Source of the DNA: Pyricularia pennisetigena
Lineage: Eukaryota > Ascomycota > Sordariomycetes > Magnaporthales > Pyriculariaceae
Direction: 5' to 3'
Length of the DNA stretch: 64,000 nucleotides
NCBI RefSeq assembly: GCF_004337985.1
Contig: NC_043740.1
Coordinates: 4,731,534-4,795,533 of the forward strand
This document shows positions 36,141-49,770 of this stretch, piece after piece (positions within the stretch are counted from its first letter, which is position 1; each line of letters begins with the position of its first letter). The position numbers and the translations under genes are program-made. The notes under the pieces are model-generated. The model was not told the DNA's origin. It saw nothing but the letters and a program-made list of their open reading frames with translations, and did no database searches.

Positions 36141-39100
36141 TCAACGCCCTCCCAGTCCCGACATGCCGCTGCTGCTGCTGCTGCTGCCTCCGGCCCTGCC
36201 CGGCGTCCCGGCCGCCCCGACCAGCCTCTCGCGCGACTCGCCCCTGCCCCCGTCGTAGATACCCCTGACCCGAGAGGAATCCCTACTCCCGCCGCTGGAG
36301 GAGCCGCCGGGCGCCGGGGGCCCAGGCCACAGCGAGTCCGGGTCCTCGGGGCCGAAGCGGGGCGGCGCGTCGGTCGGTGCACTGCGGTTGGGTCTGTGGG
36401 TGACGTTGTCGGGGATCCGGGACCTGCCGTGCTGGTCTTTGGAGCCGGAGGTCGCTTGGGCGGTGGGCTTGTGCTCCGGGAACGTGTGCACCCGGCTCGG
36501 CGGCTGCTGCTTGGGTTCGGCTTGTCCCTGGTCAAAGGTGCGGCATCTCCTGGGCGGCGCCGGGCTGGGCGTCTGCAGCTCGGGTTGTGTCGATGGCGCG
36601 GCGTGGTTGGTTTGCCGGGGGCTCCTCTGGGGAGGCTGGACGATTCTCGGCGGCTGCGCGGTGGTTGTGGGAGCTGCTTGTGCGGTTTGGGATCCTTGCC
36701 TCCCGCGATGGGACTGTCTTGCTGGGGGAGGGGGGAGTGGTGGTCCCGCGTCTGAGTTGCCGCGTTGGCTGTGTGTATGAGGAGCGTCTTGATGAGAGGT
36801 CGCATTGGATGTGGCTCGCTGGCTACTGTGGTGCTGAGCTGCGTTGTTGGATTGTTGCACCAGGCTGGCGGTGTTGGAAGCCGCCGGGACCGCAGACGGT
36901 GTCTGAGATATCTGCGCACCCTGAGCCCATGTTTCATGTCCCTGGCTGAGAGAGGAGCTGACATGTGTGACCAGGGTTGGAACATAGTCCCGACCGTATC
37001 GGTACTTGTCAGTTTTGGCCGGTACTGGCTCCGTCTGCCGTCTTGGAGGAGCAGCAAACCCCGGCGGTGCCATGGTCGCAGTCCCTCTCGGCCCTGGAAC
37101 TGCGGACACGAAAGAATATGGGCCTTTTTCCTGGCCGTGGACTATAGTAGCCGGGAGAGACTGGCTAGTTGGATGCCTCACGAGACCTGACATCTGTTGC
37201 GGGACGGAGAATGCCGGCGAGGGGATCGGGTTCACAGCTTGAGACAGCGAATTCCCCGTCCATCTTTTCCGATCAGGCTCCGTGGCCACGACGCACTGTT
37301 CTGGCTGACTTCTCCAGACCATGGTGAAAGGCTTCAGCAGAAAGTCAAGGCTGCATCAAAAGTTCCCGAGTCAGCAAGTGGAACCGTCATGGGTGGTGAC
37401 ATGGAATAAAGACAAAAAAAAAAAAAAAAAAAAAAAAATGGTGACGACTTACATTGGACGCTCAGAGCCATTGAGACGCTTGCTGCCAATGCTTTCGCGA
37501 ATGCGTTTGTAGGTGAAGAGCAACATGGTGACGCCAATGCTGATGATGCAGTAGATCCAGACATAACCGGTCAGCACATCGGCTGGCGAGCTCGAGGCAG
37601 TAAGAGTTGCATTCGCGTTGCCCGCGGCCGTGGATTCCGGGGTCTCGATGGCGGTAGCATTGGCTTTGGACTGCCAAAGCAAGTCGAGCGGGTGTTGGTC
37701 CCATTTGAAGATGGGCATGGCAAAGATGGTCTAGCGCAACGATCAGCCAAGTTGCTGGTGGGGAACTGCTGATGTATTTGGTCGGAAAAAAAAAAAAAAA
37801 GAAAAGAAAAAAAAAAGGACAAAGGAGAAAGAATGCAACACGTACAGCAAATGTCGAAGCGGGAAGAAAACACATGCCCATAATGGCAATCACATAGCTG
37901 TTTTCCGCCGACCTTGCACTCTCTTTGGCCTCCTTCCGTGCAGCCTGGGCTTGTTCCTGTGCCAGGCAGGTTTGGATCTGGTAGTTTATCGCAAAAGGCG
38001 GATATATCTGTCAGCCTCCAAACCCTTCATCAGCCATATCATTATTCAGCCAACTCACATGTGCGGCTTGTTGTGACATGAGGTCTACGGAGCTCCTGTT
38101 GGCGGTTCTTAGGTCCTCGAGGTTGGTGAGGATGTCGTCAAACTTTTCTTTGTACCTCTGTGTCAAGATGTCTTTGGCGCATACTTGTCCAACCGAGTTG
38201 TTTACATCTTGGGCCGGAAGGCGTGGTAGTATCTGCCTCACGGCCTTCTCCAGATGACGCTTCGTGCCAAGTATCTCGACCTCGACCTTGTCGCAGTTTT
38301 TACGGGCATCGGAAATCTGTCGCAGCTGCTTCGCGTTGATCGTGGTGAGCTTGAGCTCGTCCTTCTCGGAATCATACATGTTGCTCAGCACTCCATGGAC
38401 TCCCTGCACGGCCCTGATGTAATTCTTGCACAAGAGCGCAAGTCTTTCGCGCATCAGCTCTGCGACCAGGTACGTGGCGAATATCGGATGGTGAATCATG
38501 TCGGATGTGGTGGCGTTCCTCACTATCCTTTCGACCAGCGTCATCTGCGATGGCTTCAGCCCCAGTAGAACAATGCTTGTGAGCTTTTCCGTCTCCAGGT
38601 GCGTGGAGGACATGGCAAACTTGTGCGGGATGTAGCTCTCGTCGTCACAGTTATCGGATGTCATGGAAACGTTGATCCACATCTTTTCGCTCGGGTTGTT
38701 GGGAACTGGCTCGGCATTCGACCAGATGAACATCTTGCTCCGTTGTAGCACTTCCATGTTCAGGAAATGATGTACTTTGAACCGCTGAGTAATTCTCTTC
38801 CAGGTCGGGAGGCTCAACGGAAGTCGTCTCATTGAAACGTTTGCCTTTTCGACTTTGGATGTAGTGCTTTGTGGAGGGATCATCCTGAAAGTGGGCAGTG
38901 TCAGTCTAGGACTCTAGGGTAGCTCCATATGGCGAGCAGCCACTATATTTCAAATTGCAAAGAAACTTACAACAGGTGGAACTTGGGAGGCCCTCCAGAG
39001 CCATGCCGGCTGCTACCGCACGGAACATCGGGGTACTTGATAGGAGCAGTAGGTCTCAGTATTGGTGTAGATTCAATCTTTGTTCAAGGATGTAGTGTCG

Positions 39101-39377
39101 GGGACATACTTGTATTTGATCCCAGTCGCGATCGGAACTAAGCTCCCTGGAACGGATCGATCTTGTCGACTTGCAGCATGGTTAAGCTGGTAAATAAAGG
39201 TACACGTGCAGCAATAACGGTGCTCTCGATCAAGCGGTGACTTACATCGTCAGAAAGGTAGACATATCTTGAAGGAGCAAGGGCTGGTCCTTGGGCAGCA
39301 ACACATCCGAATAATTTGATCTCTTCATCATTCAACACGGGGTTCGAGTCCCGAGGCCAGTCGAGAGGCCAGTCCAT
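36141..39377 (-). CDS. CorA-like two-helix membrane protein with long disordered tail, seven exons
   Basis: Predicted exons (minus strand) are 39377-39246, 39169-39110, 39035-38971, 38884-38059, 37977-37846, 37730-37453 and 37350-36141, joining in phase to 900 residues. Splice sites are canonical (mostly GTAAGT/GTGAGT donors, CAG/TAG/AAG acceptors). Residues 1 to about 360 are a soluble N-terminal domain. Exon 5 carries the amphipathic IQTCLAQEQAQAARKEAK helix that precedes the membrane part in fungal CorA-like proteins. TM1 is about 388-413 (MGMCFLPASTFATIF, ending AMPIFKW) and TM2 about 457-477 (YVWIYCIISIGVTMLLF), followed by a basic stop. The canonical GMN selectivity motif after TM1 is absent; MPIF stands there, as in many fungal paralogues, so Mg2+ transport is doubtful. 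The last exon adds about 400 Pro/Gln/Ser-rich residues, presumably cytoplasmic. If the last intron is retained, a TAA two bases past the donor ends the protein after TM2. Confidence 0.8.
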
Positions 39378-40495
39378 TTTCGAACCTATGTTATATCGTC
39401 TTGATATATCGAGGCAACTTTGAAATACTAGTCAAGGCCAGGGATATTGATATGAGCATGAAGCAGAGGAGCCAATCCTCTTGTCCGCGGGCACGGTGGA
39501 TTCATTAGATGATTTAAGCATCTTCATTGACGGCTGTGAATACCAGATATGCATGTTGGTCTGTATAGCAATGCTCTTTGCGCGCTTAGTGAATCCGAAA
39601 ATGGTACCGAGAATAGAAACGGTGTCCCCCCACGCAGACCCGTAGGTATTTAGGCGGGTAGGTATCTAGTTACGGGCATATAGAGATCATTGAATGATAA
39701 TTGATACTGTAGCATAGCAGAAGGCTGAGCACGAAGCAAAGATAATTGATAGTGCGGCAGGCGGCTCGATCAGGTCATCCTGGTCTACCGCCGACCATAG
39801 CCGAGTGTTTGATGTGGGTGGAGAGCTACGGATACGCCACTACGACTCCAACAGGCGCCGCCCCTACACTTTTGGGCGCATAAAATATGCACCTGCACCA
39901 CCTTCGGGACAGCAGCTGCGATAATGGCATCAGCTATGTTGGTTCCAGACTCGTCGTAACTGCGGCGCGACAAAACATCACAGTCTTCACTTCACGCCAG
40001 ACTGCATGTCGACAGGCGACTTGAATGACGCCTCAATGTAACTGCGTCATGTAACGATATGATTCCTTCCTCATGGCCATCATCTGCAGCAGGATGTCGA
40101 AAACCAAACGGGGCTCTTGCCCCGGCATACCGAAAACTGTCACCCTCGGAAAAGAGCAAAAAACAGAGAAAAAAAAAAAAAAAAACTACCTCATCAAACC
40201 ACTTCATGCGGGCGCACATTGACATGGCTACATGAGTTGGGAGGAAAAACCTTTGATTCATGATACGAAGAAGCTGCTGCTAAGTACCTCACCATAGGGC
40301 GGGCAGGTGCCTAAAAATGACAAATGAATATACCCCAGCCCCAGCTTCTCGGACATGCTAAACACAGAGTTTGGAAAGGCAGAAAGAGCAGATACGAAGC
40401 GTACATCTGAAACAGATACGAGAAACAAATCAAACTTTATTAAATATCTACATTTCAAAACAGTTGGAACTTGGAACAACATGTTGCTAGCTGCA
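39378..40495. other. Intergenic
   Basis: The promoter side of the CorA-like gene and the 3' flank of the next minus-strand gene. No convincing frame; a poly-A run lies near 40170. Confidence 0.5.
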
Positions 40496-41024
40496 TCATT
40501 TGGCGCTTGCTGACTTCCTGTTGGTTACGAAATCAAAGAGACTCCCAAAAATGCTCCTCTTTCCACAATGCGAAGCTTGCCTGCGCCCGCCGTAGTCGCT
40601 GAACTCTTCAAGCTTTGTCTCCGGCCATGGTGGCGGCTCACTGGGAGAGATCTCCCATGCTTTCCAGTTTTCTAACCATTCGAGCTGCTCGGGCGTCATT
40701 GGCAACGGCGTGTAGATGTTGTCGGCTGGGGGATGTGCGATGGAGATGCGCTGTCAAAAGATGTTGTGTCAGTCAAGTTTTTTTTTTTTGATGATTTCCA
40801 GTAGCCAAGAGATTTTTTTTTTGTTTGTTTGTTTTTTTTTTTTTTTTTGTTTTCGCAAGTCGCTGCATCTCACTCACCTTGATGTAAAAATCGTTGAAAA
40901 GTAGCTTCAGCATCTGCCTTACGACTCGGCTGTCGGTGTCTATAAAAGTCACCCTAGCCCAACCCATTCTATTCAACTCGGCAATGTTGCGTGGTCGAAA
41001 GTCATCTTCGTCTGAAGAATCCAT
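40496..41024 (-). CDS. Small protein of unknown function, one intron
   Basis: Exons 41024-40878 and 40750-40496 join in phase to 133 residues. The donor is GTGAGT; the acceptor is ACAG with CTGAC just upstream. The intron (127 nt) contains two A-rich tracts. The protein starts MDSSDEDDFRPRNIAELNRM, then GWARVTFIDTDSRVVRQMLKL, and later QLEWLENWKAWEISPSEPPPW before a Lys/Ser-rich end. It is acidic at the N-terminus and Trp-rich in the middle, without signal peptide or membrane span. I do not recognise the family. It lies head to tail with the CorA-like gene, about 1.1 kb apart. Confidence 0.65.
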
Positions 41025-43642
41025 TATGGGGGTTTTGTTGTCTTTTCGTAGAGATTAACGGTGGAAGGAGGTCAATTTGCTTATCCGCTATATATTTCTG
41101 TGTGGAATGGGCTTTAGTGAGCTTAAGATCAATGGGCGGTGATGAAGAGTTGGAAGGGGGTGTAACGTACGAGGAGGTGCGACGGCGTACCACGGGCGGG
41201 CAGGTAAGGTAAGTGAGTTTGCGAGTGAAGGACGAGATCAAAATGTGCGGTGCAACCACACCTTTGGTATTTTTATGCTACATGTAGGCTCTCGCTTCCT
41301 CTATCCCGTGCCGTACGCCTCGTACACATGGAGTGATGTTAACCAATCAAGATCATGTAGGTTGCATCCACTGGTGTAAAAAGTCTGCTCGGCGCTTACA
41401 GCCAAGCCACTGAGGAGGCAACCCGCTATTCCTGCATATTCCGCCGGCCCCCATGTGGAGATTATCACTCAATTATAGTAGCTGTGTTCATATCAAATGC
41501 CCGCTCAATACCGCTCGGTAGCCAGTGACATCTAATCTAGACTACTGCTACTGTAGTGTTAGACGCCAGCTGATGACGCTGTTATAACGCAGCAATATGA
41601 TCTTACTTTTTGGCCATATAGCAATCGCCTGTCATTGCAAGATTGGAAGCATCAATGTTGCACTCAACCCCCTGGTCAGGTTTCGGGGGTGGAAAGCGCG
41701 TACAAATCAGGTCAAGCGACCAACATCTGTCAATCTGTATCACCAATCATCGGCGATGCCCCAATGCGGGCCTTGGACAATATCCGCACCCGCTTCTGTT
41801 ACGACAAAAAGGTTGAAATAATTAATGTATACGACATGCGTAGACTAGCCGCCGAGGTATGAAGGCTCACAAAAATAAGTTTGAACATATTTGAACGGGG
41901 CATACAAGAGCCGGCCAGAAATGAGATTCAGGTTTCATATATCCCAATTCCCACGCGGGGAAGAGGGTCTATGCTCGCTACTGCAAATGACCCTGCGGGG
42001 TTTTTGGTGGAGGATCCGAATGCCAGATAACCGCCGCCTGAGATTGGCCAAGGTTCGCCGATATCACCCATGCAATCCGAATTGCCCAGGCGCGCGCCTG
42101 CTCCCGTTTTGAGGCCTCAGCAAAGTCGGCGCCTTCTAGCGAACTTGGTCATGCTTACAAAACAAACTTTATTTTTCATGCACAATCCAGGCGCCAACGT
42201 GAACGCCTCGGGTGGTGGGGGGGCGCGCACCCGCGTCGAGCCCAGCACTGCACAGCCCGTCCTGCTGATACGACGCCGCTGGCCGGCCGGCTGGCTGACT
42301 GTCGGTCCACATTTGGGAAAAGCGTGGACCAACCAAGGAATGCAGTGGGGTTTGGAGTTGCCATTTTGACGCGGCTTCAGCGCTTACTGTTGTAGTCTGG
42401 GGAGGATGTTGTTTTGACTGGGGTTCTTGTGGATTTTAGGCGGCCCAGAGGAAATCCCCATCGGCAGTTGGACAACAAGGAAAACAGCACAAAGAGTCCA
42501 GAGAGCATTGGCGACAATGCAACTCAGTCAGTGGAGAGCCTGCCTCCCTGGCTTTGACTGCCGATCAACGATGACGAGGCGGGAGCCCAACTGGTGTTGG
42601 GCACAAGAGCGGAACATAACAACGTATGACTACCTCCCCTTGAAGAAAAGAGCTTGTTGTCAAGTCCGCAGCCGGTTCGATCGCCGTGGCAATGTGAGCT
42701 ACAGTATATAGGATTATAAAGCGTTGCCACCGGTGATGAGTTGCGCAAGCCGCCATAGCTCGTACTGCAGTATCACGCACACCTTTTGATCAGCCCCTGT
42801 TGCACCCGCAGGCACACCGATCCAACCCTTTCAGCAGCTGTAACCATCCAAAGGAACAACCCGCGCCTCAGCTCAAAATTGCAACAAATACCGACACGAT
42901 TCATTAACAAGGGGAACTTTCCAAATCGATTTCCACGGTACTAAGCCCGTCTGTCAACTCTCCTCATTGTCTCATGCAAAAAGTAAGCGCCGACAGGAAC
43001 CCGACAGTCTGGGGAGGCCTCGGATGCGCCCCCTGAGCACAACGTCGTGTGATCCCTCATCGGATGCAGGCGCCGGCCTCTCTTACTAGCCTTGCCGTTG
43101 ACAGGACAAATGCACGTTTGGGTTGGCGCATGTAGAAATTGAGGTCTAGGATTAACAACAATTTTTTATTCAATTTTCATTGGGCCTGCTGGGTTATTGC
43201 AGTGTGATTATTCCGCCGTAAGGATATTATTCAACATCCACAGCCCCCTTGGGTAAACCACTCGGGGTCAATCGTCATCCGAGTCTTACCTGCAATAAAT
43301 ACGCGCTTGGCAAATACAAAGTTGCAGAACCACTTTTTTTATTTTCTGTTTTATTTCCCTTTTTTTACTAGCGAATCCTCCAAATGTTTTCATGTTTGAG
43401 TGCGATATTCAATCAAGCCCACAGAAGGTTCTGCGCCAACTCGCCAACGCCCAGCTTGTCAAACAAACTTGTTTGTCAGACAGACCCTGACGCCGCGACG
43501 ATTGATGCGCTTCATCTTGCTACGGTAGCACCAAAACTAACCACGTAGTACCAAAGCTTATTTCAACCTTCAAATATGCTCGATTAGCATCCAACAGAAC
43601 ATAACTGCATCTAAACATTCTGTAGTCCTTGCTGGCTTTTCC
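41025..43642. other. 2.6 kb intergenic, no supported gene
   Basis: Short frames only. A frame at 41635-41862 ends in a plausible-looking segment but has no start context or partner exon. Nothing else is seen. Confidence 0.45.
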
Positions 43643-45027
43643 ATGTTGTTTCTAAGGATGATGGCGAAGTTTCTGGTCACGTTCTTGGTTGAATCCGGGT
43701 TGGCGCCTTACGGAATACCCGCATCACAATTGCCACTGGATCAGGCCATAAGCCACCCTTCCGAGTCCATCACTTATTTACAGTACGTACTATGGCACCA
43801 TGTGCAAGCAAATTACCGTCTAGAGATCGCGTGCTAGCAAGTTTACATCATTATAGGAATCCAATTTGGACCTGACTGCATTCCAGATGGCTTGAGGAAT
43901 ATGATAATCTACGAGCAGAACTGATGAGGAAATGATCGTGGCTGGTAAAGGAAACCATGTAGGTCATACTGACAACCACGTTGAAACGCACACATACAGG
44001 CTGGACAGGCAGTCTCGCTTCCAGAAGTGGGTGGGGCCAACCCTGCCGTTGTGTTGGGCATCTATTCTTGGTCCTGGGTTGCAATCAATGCTCGAAGACG
44101 GTTTGCGGCCCTCTACTGGCTGTGCTCATGTCCATCCCCTACACCTCGATGCACCTCTGCCGCCCGAGTGTGCACCACAGCAAGCCCGCAAGTTGGGCCA
44201 ACTTGATGTAGTGCAGTAGTCAACGCCAAGTCATTCGCTGTCCATGCTACCTGTTTCACCTGGCCCGACCCCTCCGATGCGGACGGAAAGCTACTGGCGA
44301 CCATGGACACGACCTTGGCTCAGTATCCTGTCCCGGGCGGCTGGCAACGGTTTGCCATGCGCTCGACTCACTGTGACTCCACGAGGTTGGCCCGCGGTCT
44401 CTTTGCCCACCTTGACGAGAAGTAGGTGAACAAGGTCGGGGAACTTCTCAAGGAAATCTTGACTGTCAAACGATACCTGGCCTGACCCTTGGAGAATTGC
44501 TTTCCGGCTGCGGTGGGTGGCGATGCTCGCTTGAGAGAGCGGGTGGTGAATACATGCTTCCGCCAGCGGTTCGAGGATATACCGATTGAGCTTGACGACT
44601 TTGGCCAGTTGCCTTTATGGCCATCCTCTACCTGCCCATCTCTGCTTCTGCTGCAAGTTCTCCTTAATGACGCGCTCCGATCCCTCAGTGGCGATCTCCA
44701 ACGGGGAGCACGTCCGGAAAATAACACTCCCGCCCATTCCCCAGACCATTCTCGCCATTTCCATCTCAGATTCGAGAATTGATTGAGCGATATATTTATG
44801 CATCCTATGCCACGATCAAAAGACGACGAATTTTCAGCCGTCACGATACCAATAGTGTCGGAGTATATATGGTACTCTATCCTGAACTCGATGGTTTTGG
44901 CGAGCATCACCACGTTAGTCCTGCTTTCTGCACACCGTTTGAAGCGTCAAAGGGGGCCCTGAGCCCGAGGCCGTTGTCGGAGGAGTTATCAAGGCTGGCC
45001 AGTAGGTATGCTGCCCCAAAGACATGA
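43643..45027 (+). other. Decayed coding relic, family not identified
   Basis: Protein-like segments appear in order on the plus strand but in changing frames, with stops between them. They include CFTWPDPSDADGKLLATMD with LAQYPVPGGWQRF near 44250-44350, LREKVV-type and CFRQRFEDIPIELDDFGQ near 44530-44610, and GVYMVLYPELDGFGEHHHVS near 44850-44910. Codon-level coherence of each piece and their shared direction suggest one old gene of roughly 400 residues, now broken. A minus-strand frame of 181 codons over the same stretch looks like a shadow. I cannot name the family. Confidence 0.3.
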
Positions 45028-45434
45028 AATGTACAGCCTCGAACAAGTTGATGATGCATACTGGCCAGCATCCTTTGTAGGCTAAGAGGCTTGCTTTGTG
45101 TTCTAGTTATGCATGAATGTCATGTCTCGGCACTAAAAAAGAAAATAAAAAAATAAGAAAGAAAAGGTCTCCAAGGAGTAGAAGAAGTAACACAGGTATA
45201 CGAGACTCTGCAAAGAAAGCGTCTTTATGTCACACTGCTGCTTCTATATAGTTGACAATCCCTGTTAGGCCCTTGCTGGTTTAGATATCCACTGCTCAAA
45301 TGCAAAACAAAATGCCAATGAAACCAAACCCGCTACCCAAGACTTTTCCCCAGAAGATTTGCGAAAAAGAGAACAAACAATGAAGAAAAAGATGATAAAA
45401 AGATATCAGAAGCGTACTATAGGCTGGATCAAGC
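45028..45434. other. Intergenic
   Basis: 3' flank of the small secreted protein gene on the minus strand; A/G-rich, with no coding signal. Confidence 0.5.
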
Positions 45435-45896
45435 TTAAACCCTCATGCTCGTTACCCAATACCCCTGGTTGCGAGGAAAGTTGTAGTCTCCTTTAAGGGT
45501 ACAATCCGCATAGCAATGAAACGTATACCCTTGGATGATAAAATCCCTGTCCCAGTATTCTATTGCCTGCCCGATAGGTTTATTGGCTCTGCCAAACTCA
45601 ACCTTGCACCGCTGCGGTGGACTGGGGGCCGGTCTGTGCTCCCTATGTGTGACTGGCGAGTCCCAGTAACTAGAATCACTGCTCTGTGAGTGATAATGTC
45701 CATAACCTGGAAGGTTTTGGCCCAGTCAGTCTTCATTCAGCCTTGGAGGGGGCTCGAGGAAGCTGGAAAACTTACTCCGGCGCTCCATGACCTTGTCATG
45801 GCCATCCTCAGAGGTGCGGCCCTGGGACTGCAGTACTGCGGCAGAGGCAAGGCCGACCACGGTGGTGACAGCGGCGAAAATGGTTCCGATTCTCAT
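45435..45896 (-). CDS. Small secreted protein (candidate effector), one intron
   Basis: Exons 45896-45776 and 45706-45435 join in phase to 130 residues. The 69-nt intron has donor GTAAGT, a CTGAC branch element and acceptor CAG. Residues 1 to about 20 (MRIGTIFAAVTTVVGLASA) are a signal peptide; I chose this ATG over an upstream in-frame one because the upstream part is a Lys run encoded by a T/C leader tract. A polar, Ser/His/Tyr-rich region follows the dibasic RR39-40, then a C-terminal domain of about 60 residues with three cysteines (QRCKVEFGRANKPIG; GYTFHCYADCTLKG) rich in aromatic and beta-prone residues (IEYWDRDFIIQGY; QGYWVTSM). A TATATAA lies about 206 bp upstream. Size, signal peptide and gene-poor location fit a fungal effector candidate; no known effector family is recognised, and the odd cysteine number is unusual. 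Confidence 0.7.
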
Positions 45897-48542
45897 TTTG
45901 AAATGGTCGATGTGGGATGACTGTGACGTGACAGAATATGTTTTTTTTTTTTTTTCTTTTTTTTTTTTTTTCTTGAAGGAGTGACAGGGTTTATTTCGTT
46001 TTAGCAATGCGGAGCAAGAAGACGGTTAAGGAATGTTGCTGAATATGGTTATTCGAGGCTGCAAGAAAAGTCAATCACCAGGTGCACTTATAGAGTTTAT
46101 ATTATATAGAGCAAGATGGATGCATCAGAGAATGTAGACAAGAATAAAAATAGATATCCACTCAGTGGACTAAACTAGCCTCATTCCAGCGAGTCAGTGG
46201 TGCAATATGCAATAACATGTCGATCATTGGGGAAGGAAAAAAGACCTGGTTAGTTTTTTTTAAACCGCTTTAAAAACCTCGTGGCCCATCAACGGCTTGA
46301 TTAATGCCAAATTAAGTGCTAGGTTGTAATAAGTGTTTCGGTTTTCATGTCTGCTCCCTTCCTCGGCCCTTGTGTCTATCGCCCGTCTGAGACTAGCTCT
46401 CGGAGTTTCGCATGCGAATTAACTGCATGACAAGTTGGAACTCCTCCAGATTGCATATCTTGGAAGTCAAGCCATTAGAATGGTGATTATTGCTGAACAA
46501 ACTGGGTTATGCCCAAAAGTCTCCAACTTGGCCACTTAATCATGGATGCCTTTGCGGTTCCTTGCTTATTCCTGCCCTGTGTTTACGTAGTAAACGCGGT
46601 TGTAATAGACCACTTTAATTGTTAATGCGCATATAGAACAGTATTGCCCACTACAGTAGTCCTTATAAGTTATAGTCAGTTTTTGAGCAAAGAAAATGAA
46701 ACGCATTAACTCGACAAGGAACTAGTCCGCAAGTAGTTCCACGACACTAATTTGGTAGTCTAGTGGCAACTCTAAATCTTAATGCCACACTCAAGCAAAT
46801 CTCGGGGGTGTCAGGAGCATGATCTGGCTGTCTTTGTTTTGATTACACCAACCACGAAACAGCAAACTTGACCAAGGCAACCTCAACAGACTAATTCCCA
46901 CTTTGTGCCTCACTCCATCCACGCGACAATATCATCAAAGATTCTACAAGTCCTCCTTAGTCTGCTTCTTTACAGCCGGAGAGCCTTGTCCACGAAGTCC
47001 AGCACAAGTCCTCCGTTGTCCTCATCACAAGCGGGGGCCTACTTGCTCAGTTAACTAGATCTGAATAGCTAAAGCGTTATGCGCAGCGTCAAACTACTCA
47101 AATATCCAACTATCTGGTTTCCTGGCTAATGATTTGTTGAAGCTCTTTTTCTGTTTTATATATCGGCTTTAACCGCTACGGTTGTGGAACTACACACAGC
47201 CCCCAAGTAATCTGAGCTTTGGGCTCGCTGGAGCTCTATGAGTCGAGATATATAATTCAGGAAATAACTTGATATCACTTCTGCCCTACTCTCTTAATCT
47301 CGATAAGGTTATTTCATCGACGATCTCGTAGTTTCTAAGGTACGTCTACAGGATGATCACATAAACTGCCATAACAGCCAATTTAAACTTTTAATTAAAT
47401 AGCCCCCAAAAGTAATGATTTACATCCTGTACAATTTTATCCTTTGGGAAATTGAACAGCCTTCTGTTATCACGCAACAGGGTTATTCCCTATCAAAATG
47501 AAACAATTTGGAAATTTAAGCACTAGTAAAGTCTTGCTCTCTTCATCTGCTTCATTATCATTCTCTTTCTCCCACTAATGCAAGCAAATCTCATTATTCG
47601 TGACACCCCACCAGCTTAGAGGGTAAAGAGCCTCTTATATTATCCACTGAATGACCAGAGTTGCATAGTTCATTTTAACTGCAATACCGCTTAACGAGGC
47701 TGTGCAAAAGAGCCCACTTTATGTCCAAATGGCCATTTGTGCCCTGACTCAGCCCCAGATATATTTTCTTGTATCTGAAAGTACATCCAGCTTAGTATTC
47801 TTGCCTGTATTCTTCAAATAGTTATCCGCCTCTTCAACAATTTTTTTTTTATCGATCAGACTGTCGCCATCGCAAAGACCTTTGGGGATGTGACGGTTTT
47901 GAGTGTTGAGGCGGCAGCTTTGGGGTTGAGAAGAACAAGCACATATGATGGTACATGACTAGTGTTGCATGTTAGGTAGCCCGACTTCGATCGAGGTGAC
48001 ATTACACCATTCGCACAAAAGTTGGGTTAAAAAATAAGTTTATCCCACGGGTCGAGCCTTAAACTAAGTCCAAATGCATGGGCATTTGGTGCATGGACGT
48101 CAATATATTATTTTCCAGACTCTTTACCGCCTGACCAAGAGATATCACACTGGGGTGTCTGGTCGCTAGTCAGAATAAAGACCAGGTACTGGGCAGGGTT
48201 CAAGACCAGACACATACTACGGCAAAAAGACGTACTCCACGGCCCTGACAACAACTGGTACAGGACGAAGCAGAACTGTCGCGCAAGAATAACATACTGG
48301 GACTTGGAAGCTGCTCCTCGTGGATTAGCACCGGCATTTTATTCGATCGATTCAACCAATTTTAAGGTTTTATTTTTCTTTTTTTTCTCTTCTCATTCAG
48401 TATCATCAGTTTACCTCGCAGGAAAGCAAACATGCAAAGCCAGCGAGAAGCCAAGATGACTTTTCCCATCTTGAGCGACCACCGTGTGCATGGTAACCAT
48501 ATTTGTTTTTATGGATTTACCACGCACTTATTGGTCCTTGTG

Positions 48543-48579
<37 letters not shown>

Positions 48580-49770
48580 TAAACCTCGTCTATTAGACAC
48601 GGCAAAACGTTCTTCATTTGGCTCTTGCATGTTATCCACAGCTAGACACCTTGAGCTTGCACAGTACATGAGACAGAATCTAATGCCTAATGCCGGTGAT
48701 TGGCGGCCAAATTGTGGAAAATCCTATTGTTCAGAACGCTGTGGATTCCCGGTAAAATCTCAGGTATTGTGGCTACCGTAGGCGGTGACCATAGCCATCC
48801 AGAACTTCCTGGGTATCAGTCCATGAATTCTTCACAACGCCTAGGTGGCTATTCTGCGATAATATCCAAAATCTTTGCTCTACCCAAGCCAGGTCTGGAG
48901 TCCAGCATCGTCTGCGTCACTAGAGACGACGGATCAGGAAACGTTATGGTCTTCGTTGTCAGATGAGCGAGGTCCATGATGAAGACCATGACTGCCGCAG
49001 TGACGCTAGGTCGTCCCGAGACCTTTCCACTGAAGCTCGGCCTGGCGTCGCTGCAAAACTTATGTTCTGTTCGTAAATGCAAGACCTGAAGGATCCGACC
49101 TGCTACGTTCTTTCATCAAGCTGTAGAGGCATGTGCTAGCATGTCTGCTTGGGCTGACATGGGTTGATAGTCATCCACGGACCACACCGGGAATTCCGTC
49201 GTACACACATAGCGCCTCGGCCTGAATGCCTATCACATACATAGCCAAAGAGCTTCAGCTTTCAGGACAAACGGGGCTACATTCTCGGTCTGTTAACGAA
49301 GCAGGAGGTTGCGGCTCAGGACATGTGCCAGACTGCATCACCGAAACGGGCCGGTGCGCCTGCCGGGCCTGCGCGGGAACTCAAACTCAGAGAACCGTAC
49401 AGTCCAGTACTAAATCCTGGGCTGCCCTACTCAAAGTCTACCAACAAAGAAAACCTGTGGCGATGCTATCAAAAGGCTCCCCAGGCAGGCTTGGGGAACG
49501 ATAAGTGATTGGAAAAGAGCATAAGAAGCAATATGGAAGCCTTTTGGGCTATATACGACGACACGACTGGGAACTAGTGAGGCAAAAACTCCAAGTCTGG
49601 GGAAACGTGGTATCATTCGCTCAGATTTGTGTGTTTATCACCATAATCCTGCATAAAAGAACGACACCCGTCATCTCAGGCTACCAAAACGACACGAACA
49701 CATGGGTGAAAGCTGCCTGACCACCCAGCCGACAGGTCCTGCTATATAGGCATTCCACTTGCCTAATCAC
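45897..49770. other. 3.9 kb gene-poor interval
   Basis: 46.1-48.4 kb is moderately AT-rich and has no frame of note. A pure A run of about 36 bp lies near 48542-48577. Between 48.5 and 49.7 kb several 60-90-codon plus-strand frames occur (for example 49226-49504 and 49505-49720) without recognisable domains; they may be fragments of an old gene, but I cannot support one. Confidence 0.45.
46102..46108 (-). promoter_or_regulatory. TATA box of the small secreted protein gene
   Basis: TATATAA on the minus strand, about 206 bp upstream of the ATG at 45896. Confidence 0.45.
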